64,000 nt of DNA, taken from positions 124,001-188,000 of the forward strand of contig NZ_CAJQZC010000008.1 of assembly GCF_907164555.1 (NCBI RefSeq), read 5' to 3'. The translations under genes and the position numbers were made by a program. Under the pieces are notes generated by a model. The model made no database searches. It had not been told where the DNA came from and saw nothing but the letters and a program-made list of their open reading frames with translations. Origin of the DNA: Paraburkholderia saeva. GTDB taxonomy: Bacteria; Pseudomonadota; Gammaproteobacteria; Burkholderiales; Burkholderiaceae. Every line of letters starts with the position of its first letter. Positions within the stretch are counted from its first letter, which is position 1. Below are positions 35,101 to 42,640 of this stretch, one piece after another.

Positions 35101-36041
35101 CCGGCGTGCACCGTGAAGAGATCCTGCCCTGTGAAGATGGCATCGGCGCGCGCCTTGGCAAGGCGTTCAGTCTCATGAATCCGCCGACGCTGACTGCGTC
35201 CACGAGTGGGCGTCACCGGCTCGAAGTCACCGAACTGTGGTGTGACCACACGGACTTCGGTTTTAGCGGCGACATCCCGCCTGAGGACTCGTTCCTGATC
35301 GGCCTGCAGCTGCGCGCGGTGCAGTATCACGAGTTGTGGATGGACGGGCGTTCCGTTCCGGTGAAGCCCATCACGCCCGGCACCTCGCATATCTACGACC
35401 TGACACAGCGGCCTGTCGCCTATCTGACCGAGCCGTTTCATCCAATGTTCTTCTATATCCCGCGTGCGGCGCTCGTCGAACTGTCGGAAGAACTCGGCGT
35501 TCGTTCCATGGGCGACCTGCGGCATCGCGACGGCGAATTCGTTGCCGATCCTGTGATCTACAGCCTCGGGCAAAGCCTGCTCCCGGCGCTGCACGCCGGT
35601 CGCGATACCAACCAGCTGTTCGTCGATCATGTACTGCTCGCGCTGCGCACGCACCTTGTACTGAACTACGGCGGCGTGCGCGTCATGAAGGCGGAGGGCA
35701 GGGGTGGGCTTGCTCCGTGGCAGGAGCGCGCGGCGAAGGAGTTGATGGATGCGAAGCATGTCGAAGGGGTCGAACTCGCCGTTCTCGCAGACGCGTGCGA
35801 TCTTTTGCCGACGGACTTTGTTCGGGCGTTCAAAAAGAGCACGGGACTCTCGCCGAACCAGTGGCTCCAGACGCAGCGGGTTCGTCGGGCGATTACGCTC
35901 TTGCAGGACGGCCAGCTTTCGCTTGGCGGGGTCGCGATGAAAGCGGGTTTTGCAGACCAGCGGCATTTCACGCGCGCCTTCACACGCAGGGTCGGGGTGA
36001 GCCCGGATGCCTACCGGCGCGTGCTCTCGCAACGCACGTAA
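32172..36041 (+). CDS. Giant regulator: OmpR-type winged helix, NB-ARC/STAND ATPase, helical repeats, AraC-type HTH
   Basis: 1289 residues, ATG after TGGAGCGAGAG. Residues 4-95 are an OmpR/PhoB-type winged helix (GSRAFDILELLVAAHGQVVS, ALRKALGE, TVPGRGYRLL). Residues about 125-400 are a STAND ATPase: P-loop GPGGIGKTQ with K158, Walker B LIVLDNCEHL with D227, then TSREPLRV and GIPLALELAAAR. Residues 450-950 are helical TPR-like repeats. From about 985 an AraC-type sensing domain begins, and 1180-1285 is the AraC HTH (LADACDLLPTDFVRAFKKST, MKAGFADQRHFTRAF). Winged helix-STAND-TPR regulators of about 950 residues are known, as are AraC proteins of about 310. Both in one open frame is unusual. There is no stop or frameshift at the junction. 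Confidence 0.88.
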   Translation: MMQIGRVEISLDRRELLVDGKSQVLGSRAFDILELLVAAHGQVVSRDEIFRTVWPNTVVEQNNIQVHISALRKALGESRDLIDTVPGRGYRLLRPDPDATEPAAAPAGRRLAMPAAFERNSSSRPSPLFGHEQAVTEVIEALGTSALVSLVGPGGIGKTQLALEAASTLVASSRVVVRVISLASLVDSRFLTDVVASSLGVKPPGGDCSIARIAAMLSDQNLLIVLDNCEHLVRDAAVACEALIHARPGIRVIATSREPLRVADEFVYFVPTLAVPKPDDDGNAILESPAVQLFLSRAGGHQFSASLDDNTLSLVGTICRRLDGIPLALELAAARAASLGVAVLAAELHDRFRILTGGFRTAPLRQQTLKATLDWSYQLLGSVEQRVLRRLGAFIGDFSLDAATAVAGDSALSSDVLRDAVTGLTAKSLILTSADAPQKHYHLLETTRVYACQKLEESGEADLVLAQHARYFLGVFDGLLERRSEFDSASWVESVQFALDNARSALDWCFSSRGSLSLGISLAAVVIPGLYDMSSINECRQRSSQVLGLMNELSLTNEVAGMRLLAAFAASRSHTLGPLGETHVAWSDVLTLAVKAGNRDFEARALIGLWNSAQFGGEGRRALYFARRFMSVAGQQQSETLLVLAKRVVGVSLHFYGNQTSARTYLQQMLSQYDYDKHQWRTIGFRVDHRIAAQATYARVLWLQGHLEDAKTVAGSALEAARESGHELVLCYVLTEAVVPLNLFLNEREEAQTNLAALRGICARHDLSVWSASSGCLELHFASQTNVSTSLIAQFRNAINDLQALGFGCHVSFHAAQLALALGRAGLPDEARETLQAAIARCENKHDLWYFSELQRIQGEFQRIAGQPQEAGATFEAALARAREQGAKALELRIVVSLAKLWRDEGKTASALNLLDVTLAAFNDLASARFDDYAHACALRDDLAAHVEALSRQAETPGLMRRSGRHSMVMRRHRQPAGVHREEILPCEDGIGARLGKAFSLMNPPTLTASTSGRHRLEVTELWCDHTDFGFSGDIPPEDSFLIGLQLRAVQYHELWMDGRSVPVKPITPGTSHIYDLTQRPVAYLTEPFHPMFFYIPRAALVELSEELGVRSMGDLRHRDGEFVADPVIYSLGQSLLPALHAGRDTNQLFVDHVLLALRTHLVLNYGGVRVMKAEGRGGLAPWQERAAKELMDAKHVEGVELAVLADACDLLPTDFVRAFKKSTGLSPNQWLQTQRVRRAITLLQDGQLSLGGVAMKAGFADQRHFTRAFTRRVGVSPDAYRRVLSQRT

Positions 36042-36073
36042 CGTGCAGTCGCGGCAGCACGCGATGAAAAAAT

Positions 36074-36102
36074 TTGACAGTGTGCGTATGCACAGCTATA
36101 TT
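36074..36102 (+). promoter_or_regulatory. Sigma-70 promoter with MarR operator 1 in the spacer
   Basis: TTGACA at 36074-36079, a 17-base spacer and TATATT at 36097-36102 form a near-consensus promoter. The spacer contains the palindrome TGTGCGTATGCACA at 36081-36094. A repressor bound there would block RNA polymerase. The same operator core recurs at 36576 and 37096, before the second MarR gene and the efflux genes. Confidence 0.8.
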
Positions 36103-36109
36103 CGTGTTT

Positions 36110-36532
36110 ATGAACCGGCCAATCTCCTACGACGAATGCAACTGTTTTGCCCTGCGGCAGGCGGCAAGGCACGTCACGCAGATTTACGAGCGGCATTTGT
36201 CCGCTGTGGGTTTGTCGGCGGCGCATTTCACGATTCTTGCCAAGCTCGCGCGCACGCCGAACCTGACCATGATGGATCTGGCGGACGCGATGGTCATGGA
36301 TCGCACCACGCTCGTTCGCGCAGTGAAGCCTTTGCAGCGCGACGGTCTCATATCCACCGAGCCGGCCGCGCATGACGGCCGTACGTTTCTGTTCAGCCTG
36401 ACCGACAAGGGCGAGAAAACCTTCGACGAGGCCGCCATTGCCTGGCGCGCCGCGCAGGACGAATTCGAAAGCAGCTTTGGCCGGGGGCGCGCGAAAGCGC
36501 TGCGCTCGGAACTGTTCGATATCACGGAATAA
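36110..36532 (+). CDS. MarR-family transcriptional regulator 1
   Basis: 140 residues from the ATG just after the promoter; the open frame continues 12 codons upstream through the promoter and is not used. It has the MarR winged helix: LSAAHFTILAKLARTPNLTMM, then DLADAMVMDRTTLVRAVKPLQRDG and the wing HDGRTFLFSLTDKGEK. It is clearly similar to the next gene product (both have CFAxRQAAR near the N-terminus). It probably represses its own promoter and the efflux operon and releases DNA on binding a phenolic or similar compound (family knowledge). Confidence 0.9.
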   Translation: MNRPISYDECNCFALRQAARHVTQIYERHLSAVGLSAAHFTILAKLARTPNLTMMDLADAMVMDRTTLVRAVKPLQRDGLISTEPAAHDGRTFLFSLTDKGEKTFDEAAIAWRAAQDEFESSFGRGRAKALRSELFDITE

Positions 36533-36575
36533 CGGCGCGCGCGATGTATCAGGCTGCCGTTGTTGCGTCTTAATG

Positions 36576-36589
36576 TGTGCATACGCACT
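36576..36589. promoter_or_regulatory. MarR operator 2
   Basis: TGTGCATACGCACT is identical in 13 of 14 positions to the reverse complement of operator 1. It lies immediately before the ATG of the second MarR gene, leaving only TGAAA between. This position implies that the transcript starts very close to the gene or that translation depends on an upstream message. Confidence 0.75.
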
Positions 36590-36594
36590 TGAAA

Positions 36595-37020
36595 ATGGAT
36601 TCCACGTTATTTCCCACGGAAGACGACTGTTTCGCGATTCGCCAGGCGGCGCGCTACGTCTCGCAACTCTATGACAGGCATCTCGCGAAGGTCGGTCTGA
36701 CGACGACGCAGTTTTCCATCATGGGCAGGATCCGGCGCGCCCGCCGCGCGACGATGAAGGAGCTGGCCGACCAGATGGTGATGCAGCGCACGACGCTCGT
36801 GCGCGCCATCCAGCCGCTGCGTCGCGATGGACTCGTCTTCAGCGAAACGCGCGGACCGGAGCGGCGCGAACTGTCGATCGGCCTGACCGACGCAGGCGAG
36901 GCGCGGCTTTTCGTAGCGCGCGATCACTGGTACGCCGCGCAGGAAGAGTTCGAAAAGCGGTTTGGGCCGGAGCGTGCGGAAGCGCTGCGACGCGAACTGT
37001 TTGCGATGACCCGGGACTAG
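36595..37020 (+). CDS. MarR-family transcriptional regulator 2
   Basis: 141 residues from the ATG at 36595. A GTG at 36577 in frame lies inside operator 2 and is rejected. The protein shows CFAIRQAARYVSQLYDRHLA, the helices TTTQFSIMGRI and MKELADQMVMQRTTLVRAIQ, and the wing GPERRELSIGLTDAGEA. It is a paralogue of the preceding regulator. No strong ribosome site is visible. It is followed by the efflux genes under a copy of the same operator. Confidence 0.88.
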   Translation: MDSTLFPTEDDCFAIRQAARYVSQLYDRHLAKVGLTTTQFSIMGRIRRARRATMKELADQMVMQRTTLVRAIQPLRRDGLVFSETRGPERRELSIGLTDAGEARLFVARDHWYAAQEEFEKRFGPERAEALRRELFAMTRD

Positions 37021-37095
37021 ATTCGACGCCCGCGTGAAGCGGGCAGCAGCATCGGCCGGCGCACGTTTTCCGCGCCGATTTTTTTCAGGCAACGA

Positions 37096-37109
37096 AGTGC
37101 ATACGCACA
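37096..37109. promoter_or_regulatory. MarR operator 3, before the efflux operon
   Basis: AGTGCATACGCACA shares the 12-base core GTGCATACGCAC with operators 1 (as reverse complement) and 2. It ends seven bases before the ATG of the membrane fusion protein gene. No clear -35/-10 pair surrounds it. The T-run just before (TTTTTTT within 37079-37085) belongs to the end of a GC-rich region and may be a weak terminator for the MarR gene. Confidence 0.75.
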
Positions 37110-37116
37110 TATCAAC

Positions 37117-38202
37117 ATGTCCACTACTTCTTCGACTATCGCACCCGCCAGCGCCGCGGATCGTGCCAATCCCGCCCGACGCATCCCGTGGATGCTGCTT
37201 GCGGTCATTGCGGTTCTCGTCGTGCTGGTTGCGGCCGGATCGTACTGGTTCTTCGCCGGGCGCTTTGTCGAAACCACCGACGACGCGTATATCGGCGGCG
37301 ACGTCACCGTCATGGCGCCGAAGGTGAATGGGTTCGTGACGGACGTGATGGTGAAAGACAACGAACACGTGCATGTGAACCAGGTGCTGATTCGCCTCGA
37401 CGCACGCGACTACGACGCACGGCTTGCGCAGGCGGATGCCGAAGTGGAAAGTGCGAAAGCTGCGGTCACCGAGTTGCAGGCGAAGAAATCGCTCCAGCTC
37501 GCGACGATCAACGAGCAGGGCGCCGAAGTACGGGCGTCGGGCGCAGAGCTGACGCGCAGCGCAGCCGACCAGGCGCGTTACCGCGAACTCGTGAAAGACG
37601 ACGCCGTGTCGAACCAGGTTGTCGAGCGCGCCGACGCGGACCTGCTCAAGGCGCACGCCGCTGTCGATCGCAGCAATGCCGCGTTTATCGCGGCGCAACG
37701 TCAGCTAGTGGTGCTGGACGCGCAGATCGGCGATGCAGAAGCGCGCATCGCGACGGCGCAGGCCGCGCAGCGCGTCGCGGCGCTCAACGTCGAATACACG
37801 ACGATCCGCTCGCCGATCGACGGCTACGTCGGCAACCGCACCGCGCGCGTCGGCCTGCTTGCCAATACCGGTATTTCGCTACTGACCGTCGTGCCGTCGA
37901 GCGGCCTGTGGATCGACGCCAACTTCAAGGAAGACCAGTTGAAGAAGATGCGCGTCGGCGACAGCGTCGACGTCGAACTGGATGCATCGAACGGCGAGAT
38001 CCACGGCGTCGTCGAAAGCCTTGCGCCGGCAACGGGTGCGACATTCAGCGTGCTGCCCGCGGAAAACGCCACCGGCAACTTCACGAAGATCGTGCAACGC
38101 GTGCCGGTGCGTATCCGCCTCGACGTGCCGAAGGAGATGCAGGGCGTGCTTCGCCCAGGCCTCTCGGCAACGGTCAAGGTTCATCTCGCAGCTCACGCGT
38201 AA
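37117..38202 (+). CDS. EmrA/HlyD-type membrane fusion protein of an MFS efflux pump
   Basis: 361 residues. One N-terminal transmembrane anchor (IPWMLLAVIAVLVVLVAAGSYW cut at residue 46) is followed by ETTDDAYIGGDVTVMAPKVNG, the biotinyl-lipoyl start typical of EmrA. A long coiled coil covers residues 90-200, then EYTTIRSPIDGYVGNR and the beta-barrel part ending RPGLSATVKVHL. It links the EmrB-type pump to the outer-membrane factor across the periplasm. The next two genes encode these partners. Confidence 0.93.
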   Translation: MSTTSSTIAPASAADRANPARRIPWMLLAVIAVLVVLVAAGSYWFFAGRFVETTDDAYIGGDVTVMAPKVNGFVTDVMVKDNEHVHVNQVLIRLDARDYDARLAQADAEVESAKAAVTELQAKKSLQLATINEQGAEVRASGAELTRSAADQARYRELVKDDAVSNQVVERADADLLKAHAAVDRSNAAFIAAQRQLVVLDAQIGDAEARIATAQAAQRVAALNVEYTTIRSPIDGYVGNRTARVGLLANTGISLLTVVPSSGLWIDANFKEDQLKKMRVGDSVDVELDASNGEIHGVVESLAPATGATFSVLPAENATGNFTKIVQRVPVRIRLDVPKEMQGVLRPGLSATVKVHLAAHA

Positions 38203-38221
38203 AACCAGAGGCGAGCCGATC

Positions 38222-39811
38222 ATGAACCACCGCCACGCGCACACCGCGCGACCCGCCAACCCCGCCGACCAGCCGATGCGTACGAAAGCTTTCGCGTTCG
38301 CGCTGATGTGCCTCGGGTTCTTCATGGCGACGCTCGATATCCAGATCGTCGCTTCCTCGCTCAGGGACATTGGCGGCGGTCTGTCGGCCAGCCAGGACGA
38401 ACTCTCCTGGGTGCAAACGTCGTATCTGATCGCCGAAATCCTCGTGATTCCCATGTCGGGCTGGCTCACGCGGGTGTTTTCCACGCGTTGGCTTTTCGCA
38501 GCATCGGCGCTCGGCTTCACGATCACGAGCATGCTGTGCGGCCTCGCGTGGGACATCAACTCGATGATCCTGTTTCGCGGGCTTCAGGGCGCGCTCGGGG
38601 CCGCGATGATTCCGACGGTTTTCACCACGGCATTCGTGCTGTTTCCCGGCAAGCAGCGGCTGGTCGCATCCACGACGATCGGCGCGCTTGCCTCGCTGGC
38701 ACCGACGATCGGGCCTGTGATCGGCGGCTGGATCACATCGCAGTGGTCGTGGCACTGGCTGTTTTACCTGAACCTCGTGCCGGGCATTCTCGTGACCGTG
38801 CTGGTGCCGAAATTCGTGCACATCGACGACGTGGATCTCTCGCTGCTGAAAAAAGGCGACTACCTCGGCATCGCGCTGATGTCGGGCTTTCTGGGCTGCC
38901 TCGAATACGTGCTCGAAGAAGGCCCGCGCAAAAACTGGTTTAGTGATCACGTGATCCTGACCTGCGCGTGGATCTGCGGTATCTGCGGGTTCCTGTTCCT
39001 CGTTCATGCGTTCACGGCAAAAGAGCCGATCGTCGATCTGCGTGCGCTCGCGGTTCGCAACTTCGGTATCGGCAGCCTGCTGTCGTTCATTACCGGCATC
39101 GGCATCTTCTGCGCCGTGTTTCTGACGCCGGTATTTCTCGCCCGCGTGCGCGGTTTCGACTCGTTGCAGATCGGGCTTGCGCTCCTTTCCGTCGGATGTT
39201 TCCAGCTGATCGCGCTGGTGGCGTATTCGCTGCTCGCACGTTTTATCGACATGCGCTGGCTGATGGTGTTCGGGCTGGTGTGTTTCGGCGTCGGCCTGTA
39301 TCTGTACGTGCCGCTCACGAACCAATGGGGCTGGCACGAACTGCTGATTCCACAGGCGCTGCGCGGTATCGGCCAGCAGTTCTGCATTCCGCCGATTGTG
39401 ACGATGGCGCTCGGCTCGCTGCCGCCGTCGCGGCTCAAATCGGCCAGTGGCCTCTTCAACCTGATGCGTAACCTGGGCGGTGCGATTGGCATTGCCGTTG
39501 CCAGCACGATGCTCAACGACCGTCTGAACCTGCATTACGAGCGTCTCGACGAACACGTGACGGCGGGCCGTCCGGTGATCGAAGCGGTGCTCCAGCAACA
39601 GGCGGCGCATCTGGCCGCTGTGGGCGGCGACGCGCTCAACGCGGTGAGTGCCGGTCTCGACGTTCTGCACGGCCTGCTGATGCGCGAAGCGCTCGTGCTC
39701 ACTTTCTCCGACGCGTTCCTCGCGGTAGCACTGTGTTTCGTGGTGGGACTCGCCAGCGTGCTGTTCTCGCGCCCGTTCGGCAACACCGCGCCGCCTCCCG
39801 ACGCTCACTAA
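38222..39811 (+). CDS. EmrB-type drug:H+ antiporter (MFS, DHA2 family)
   Basis: 529 residues from the ATG after GAGGCGAGCCGATC. It has about 14 transmembrane segments, with the DHA2 pattern LGFFMATLDIQIVASSL, WVQTSYLIAEILVIPMSGWL and motif C-like GPVIGGWITSQWSWHWLFY. A C-terminal periplasmic loop carries the segment HYERLDEHVTAGRP. It drives export of drugs or aromatic compounds with the proton gradient, together with the upstream EmrA-type and downstream outer-membrane proteins. Confidence 0.93.
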   Translation: MNHRHAHTARPANPADQPMRTKAFAFALMCLGFFMATLDIQIVASSLRDIGGGLSASQDELSWVQTSYLIAEILVIPMSGWLTRVFSTRWLFAASALGFTITSMLCGLAWDINSMILFRGLQGALGAAMIPTVFTTAFVLFPGKQRLVASTTIGALASLAPTIGPVIGGWITSQWSWHWLFYLNLVPGILVTVLVPKFVHIDDVDLSLLKKGDYLGIALMSGFLGCLEYVLEEGPRKNWFSDHVILTCAWICGICGFLFLVHAFTAKEPIVDLRALAVRNFGIGSLLSFITGIGIFCAVFLTPVFLARVRGFDSLQIGLALLSVGCFQLIALVAYSLLARFIDMRWLMVFGLVCFGVGLYLYVPLTNQWGWHELLIPQALRGIGQQFCIPPIVTMALGSLPPSRLKSASGLFNLMRNLGGAIGIAVASTMLNDRLNLHYERLDEHVTAGRPVIEAVLQQQAAHLAAVGGDALNAVSAGLDVLHGLLMREALVLTFSDAFLAVALCFVVGLASVLFSRPFGNTAPPPDAH

Positions 39812-39821
39812 GGTACCTGAC

Positions 39822-41273
39822 ATGAAATCGATCATTGCAAAGGCTCTGGCAGGCATCGCCGTGCTGAGTCTCGCCGCCTGCGCCGTGCAGCCCGAAACCC
39901 ATGCCGATCTGCTGAAAACGGTGCAGACCGTCGCGCCCGATGCGTGGAGCGTCGAGGCACCGCAGGCGTCCGTGAACCCGGACGCGTGGTGGAACAGCTT
40001 CGGCGACCCTGTCATGCATGAACTGGTGACGTCCGTGCTCGACGGCAACCTCGACGTGCAGGTTGCGGCGGAACGGGTCAAGCAGGCGCAGTCGATCGCG
40101 ACGCAGCGTCACGCCGACCTGCTGCCTCAACTCGACGCGGTCGCGGGCGCTTCCGATGCCCGTCAGAACACGCCGCCGCCGCTCGGTTACGTGCGCCAGG
40201 CGGGCATCGGCCTCGCGGCAAGCTGGACGCCCGACGTGTTCGGCGGCGAGCATCTTGCGCTCCTCGCGGCGCAGGCGCAGGTGTCGGGCCGCAAGGAAGC
40301 GCTGAACGAACTGCGCCTCGCGCTCGCCGCGAATACGGCGGCCGCGTATATCGATTTGCGCTGGGCGCAGTCGCAGATGCAGATCGTCAAGGATAACGAG
40401 CAGATCCGCAGCCGCGCGTTGCGTCTGACGCAGGAGCGCCTGCACTACGGTCTGTCAACGCAGCTCGACGTCGCACGTGCACAGAACCAGCTGTCCGATC
40501 TTCAGGCGCAGATCCCGCGCGTGCAGTCGACGATCCAGCATCAGCTCAGCCTGATTGCGGTGTATTCGGGCCGCACGCCGGAGAGCGTCGATGGGCTGCT
40601 GCTCGCGAACGCACAGGCGATTCCCGTGCCTTCGCAGAGCGTGCCGCAGACGCTGCCTTCGGAGGCGCTCCTGCGTCGCCCGGACGTGCGCACCGCGTAT
40701 GCGGGCGTCGAGCAGCGCGCGGCGGAAGTCGGCGTATCGGAGGCACAGCGTTATCCGCAGTTCAAGCTGTCGCTTTCGGATGGCCTGCTTGCCGCGTCGT
40801 ATATCGGGCTGCCGACGCTCACCGACAACCTGTTCAGCGCGGCCCTGAGCGCGACGAGTCCGATTTTCAACGCCGGCCGGATCAACGCGGGCATCGACGA
40901 AAGCGAAAGCCGCATGCGCGAATCGCAACTCGGCCTGCGTCAGACGATGCTCGAAGCGCTGAAGGAAATCGAGGATACGCGTAGCGATCTCGTCAGCACG
41001 TCGGAGCAGGTTCAGCGGCTTTCCGGCGCGCTCGATGCGTCCAGCCAGGCGCTGCGTCTTTCCAGCGAGCTGTACAAGGGCGGCGCGTCGAGCTTCCTCG
41101 ATGTGCTCGCTGCGCAGGAAGCGTATCTGCGGGACTCGGAATCGCTGAACCAGGCGAAGCGCGAGCACGCGCTTTCCGCGGTCGCGCTGTACCGCTCGCT
41201 CGGCGGCGGATGGGATACGCAGGAATTCGCCGATGTCGCGAGTGCTGGCGCGCCGTCGACTGCGGCTCGCTGA
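39822..41273 (+). CDS. Outer-membrane efflux factor, NodT/OprM type lipoprotein
   Basis: 483 residues. A lipoprotein signal peptide ends LSLAAC, with the cysteine near residue 21 as the lipidation site. The mature part has two OEP repeats with long helices (WWNSFGDPVMHELVTSVLDGN at the start, SLSDGLLAASY in the second half, and ALKEIEDTRSDLVSTSEQVQR). It forms the TolC-like exit duct for the EmrAB-type pump encoded just before it. Confidence 0.93.
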   Translation: MKSIIAKALAGIAVLSLAACAVQPETHADLLKTVQTVAPDAWSVEAPQASVNPDAWWNSFGDPVMHELVTSVLDGNLDVQVAAERVKQAQSIATQRHADLLPQLDAVAGASDARQNTPPPLGYVRQAGIGLAASWTPDVFGGEHLALLAAQAQVSGRKEALNELRLALAANTAAAYIDLRWAQSQMQIVKDNEQIRSRALRLTQERLHYGLSTQLDVARAQNQLSDLQAQIPRVQSTIQHQLSLIAVYSGRTPESVDGLLLANAQAIPVPSQSVPQTLPSEALLRRPDVRTAYAGVEQRAAEVGVSEAQRYPQFKLSLSDGLLAASYIGLPTLTDNLFSAALSATSPIFNAGRINAGIDESESRMRESQLGLRQTMLEALKEIEDTRSDLVSTSEQVQRLSGALDASSQALRLSSELYKGGASSFLDVLAAQEAYLRDSESLNQAKREHALSAVALYRSLGGGWDTQEFADVASAGAPSTAAR

Positions 41274-41317
41274 GCAGCGACCGAAGTCAGGTTTCAACCT
41301 CAACCAGGAAATCGACC

Positions 41318-42502
41318 ATGAGTACACGTGAAATTGTGATCAGCCATCCGGTGAGAACCCCGATTGGCGCTTTCAACGGTTCGTTGAAGGATGTACCCGC
41401 TACGGATCTCGGCGCGGCCGCCGTCCGCGAGACGCTGCGGCGCAGCGGCGTCGATGCGGCGTCGCTGTCGTCGGTGGTCATGGGCAACGTGATCCAGGCA
41501 GGCAACCGGATGAACCCGGCCCGCCAGGCTTCGATCGGCGGCGGCGTGCCGGTGGCCGTGCCCGCGCTGACCGTCAATCGCGTCTGCGGCTCGGGCGCGC
41601 AGGCGGTCGTCTCCGCGGCTCAGGAAATCGCGCTGGGACTGGGGAACGTCGCGGTCGCGGGCGGCATGGAGAACATGGATCGCGCGCCGTATCTGATGGA
41701 AGGCGCTCGCCATGGTTACCGCATGGGGAACGCGCAGATTTACGACAGCATGCTGCGCGACGGCCTCGTCGATGCGTTTTCCAGCGAGCATTCCGGCTGG
41801 CATACCGAAGACCTCGTCACGCAGCTTTCGATCACGCGCGATGCGCAGGACCGCTGGGCCGCGCGCTCGCAGCAACGCTTTGTCGCGGCGCAGGAGCGCG
41901 GCGCGTTCGAAGCCGAACTCGCGGCCATTGAAGTGAAGGGACGCAAAGGGCCCGTGCTTTTCGCCCGCGACGAGCAGCCGCGCGGCGACACCACGGTCGA
42001 GATTCTCGCGAAGCTGCGCCCCGCGTTTCGCCCCGACGGCACGATCACTGCGGGCAACGCGCCCGGCCTGAACAGCGGCGCGGCTGCGATGATCGTCGCG
42101 GAACGTGGCTACGCGGAAGCGCAAGGTATCGAACCGTTCGCGCGGCTCGTGGCGTACGGCGTGGCAGCGGTCGAGCCGGGGATGTTCGGCCTCGGCCCCG
42201 TGCCCGCCATGCAGATGGCGCTTGAGCGGGCCGGCTGGAAGCTGGGCGATATCGAACGCGTCGAGATCAACGAAGCGTTCGCCGCCGTGCCGATCGCCGT
42301 CGCACAAAAACTCGGCCTGCCTGACGACATCATCAACGTGGAAGGCGGCGCGATCGCGCACGGTCACCCGATCGGCGCGACCGGCGCGGTGCTGGCGACG
42401 CGGCTCATCCATTCGATGCGTCGGGACGGTTTGCGGCGCGGTATGGTCACGCTGTGCATCGGTGGCGGTCAGGGCATCGCGCTCGCGCTCGAAGCGCTGT
42501 AA
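41318..42502 (+). CDS. Acetyl-CoA C-acetyltransferase (thiolase)
   Basis: 394 residues from the ATG after CAGGAAATCGACC. The active-site cysteine motif NRVCGSGAQAV lies near residue 89, the histidine motif EGGAIAHGHPIGATGA near residue 348, and the second cysteine motif TLCIGGGQG near the C-terminus. Intermediate motifs NEAFAAVPIA and GNAPGLNSGAA are normal. Biosynthetic or beta-oxidation thiolases of this type join or cleave acyl-CoA; the 3-oxoadipyl-CoA version is less likely from the sequence. It is 44 bases downstream of the efflux gene, possibly on the same transcript. Confidence 0.92.
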   Translation: MSTREIVISHPVRTPIGAFNGSLKDVPATDLGAAAVRETLRRSGVDAASLSSVVMGNVIQAGNRMNPARQASIGGGVPVAVPALTVNRVCGSGAQAVVSAAQEIALGLGNVAVAGGMENMDRAPYLMEGARHGYRMGNAQIYDSMLRDGLVDAFSSEHSGWHTEDLVTQLSITRDAQDRWAARSQQRFVAAQERGAFEAELAAIEVKGRKGPVLFARDEQPRGDTTVEILAKLRPAFRPDGTITAGNAPGLNSGAAAMIVAERGYAEAQGIEPFARLVAYGVAAVEPGMFGLGPVPAMQMALERAGWKLGDIERVEINEAFAAVPIAVAQKLGLPDDIINVEGGAIAHGHPIGATGAVLATRLIHSMRRDGLRRGMVTLCIGGGQGIALALEAL

Positions 42503-42640
42503 GCGCTGCTTTAAACGCCGTGGAGCGTGTGCGTCGCGTCCCTGCATCCCACGATACTTTGCTGTATTTTCCGTATGCAAAGGCAGGAAGGCAGGCAGAC
42601 CGACGGCGCGCACGCGCCACACGACTGATCTCAAGGAGAC

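Noticed and set aside
36577..36594. GTG start for the second MarR gene
   Set aside because: It lies inside the operator palindrome and adds residues absent from the paralogue; ATG at 36595 is preferred.
38174..40081. 635-codon minus-strand frame opposite the efflux genes
   Set aside because: Shadow of the EmrB-type gene; composition is His/Arg/Gln-rich and no motif is visible.
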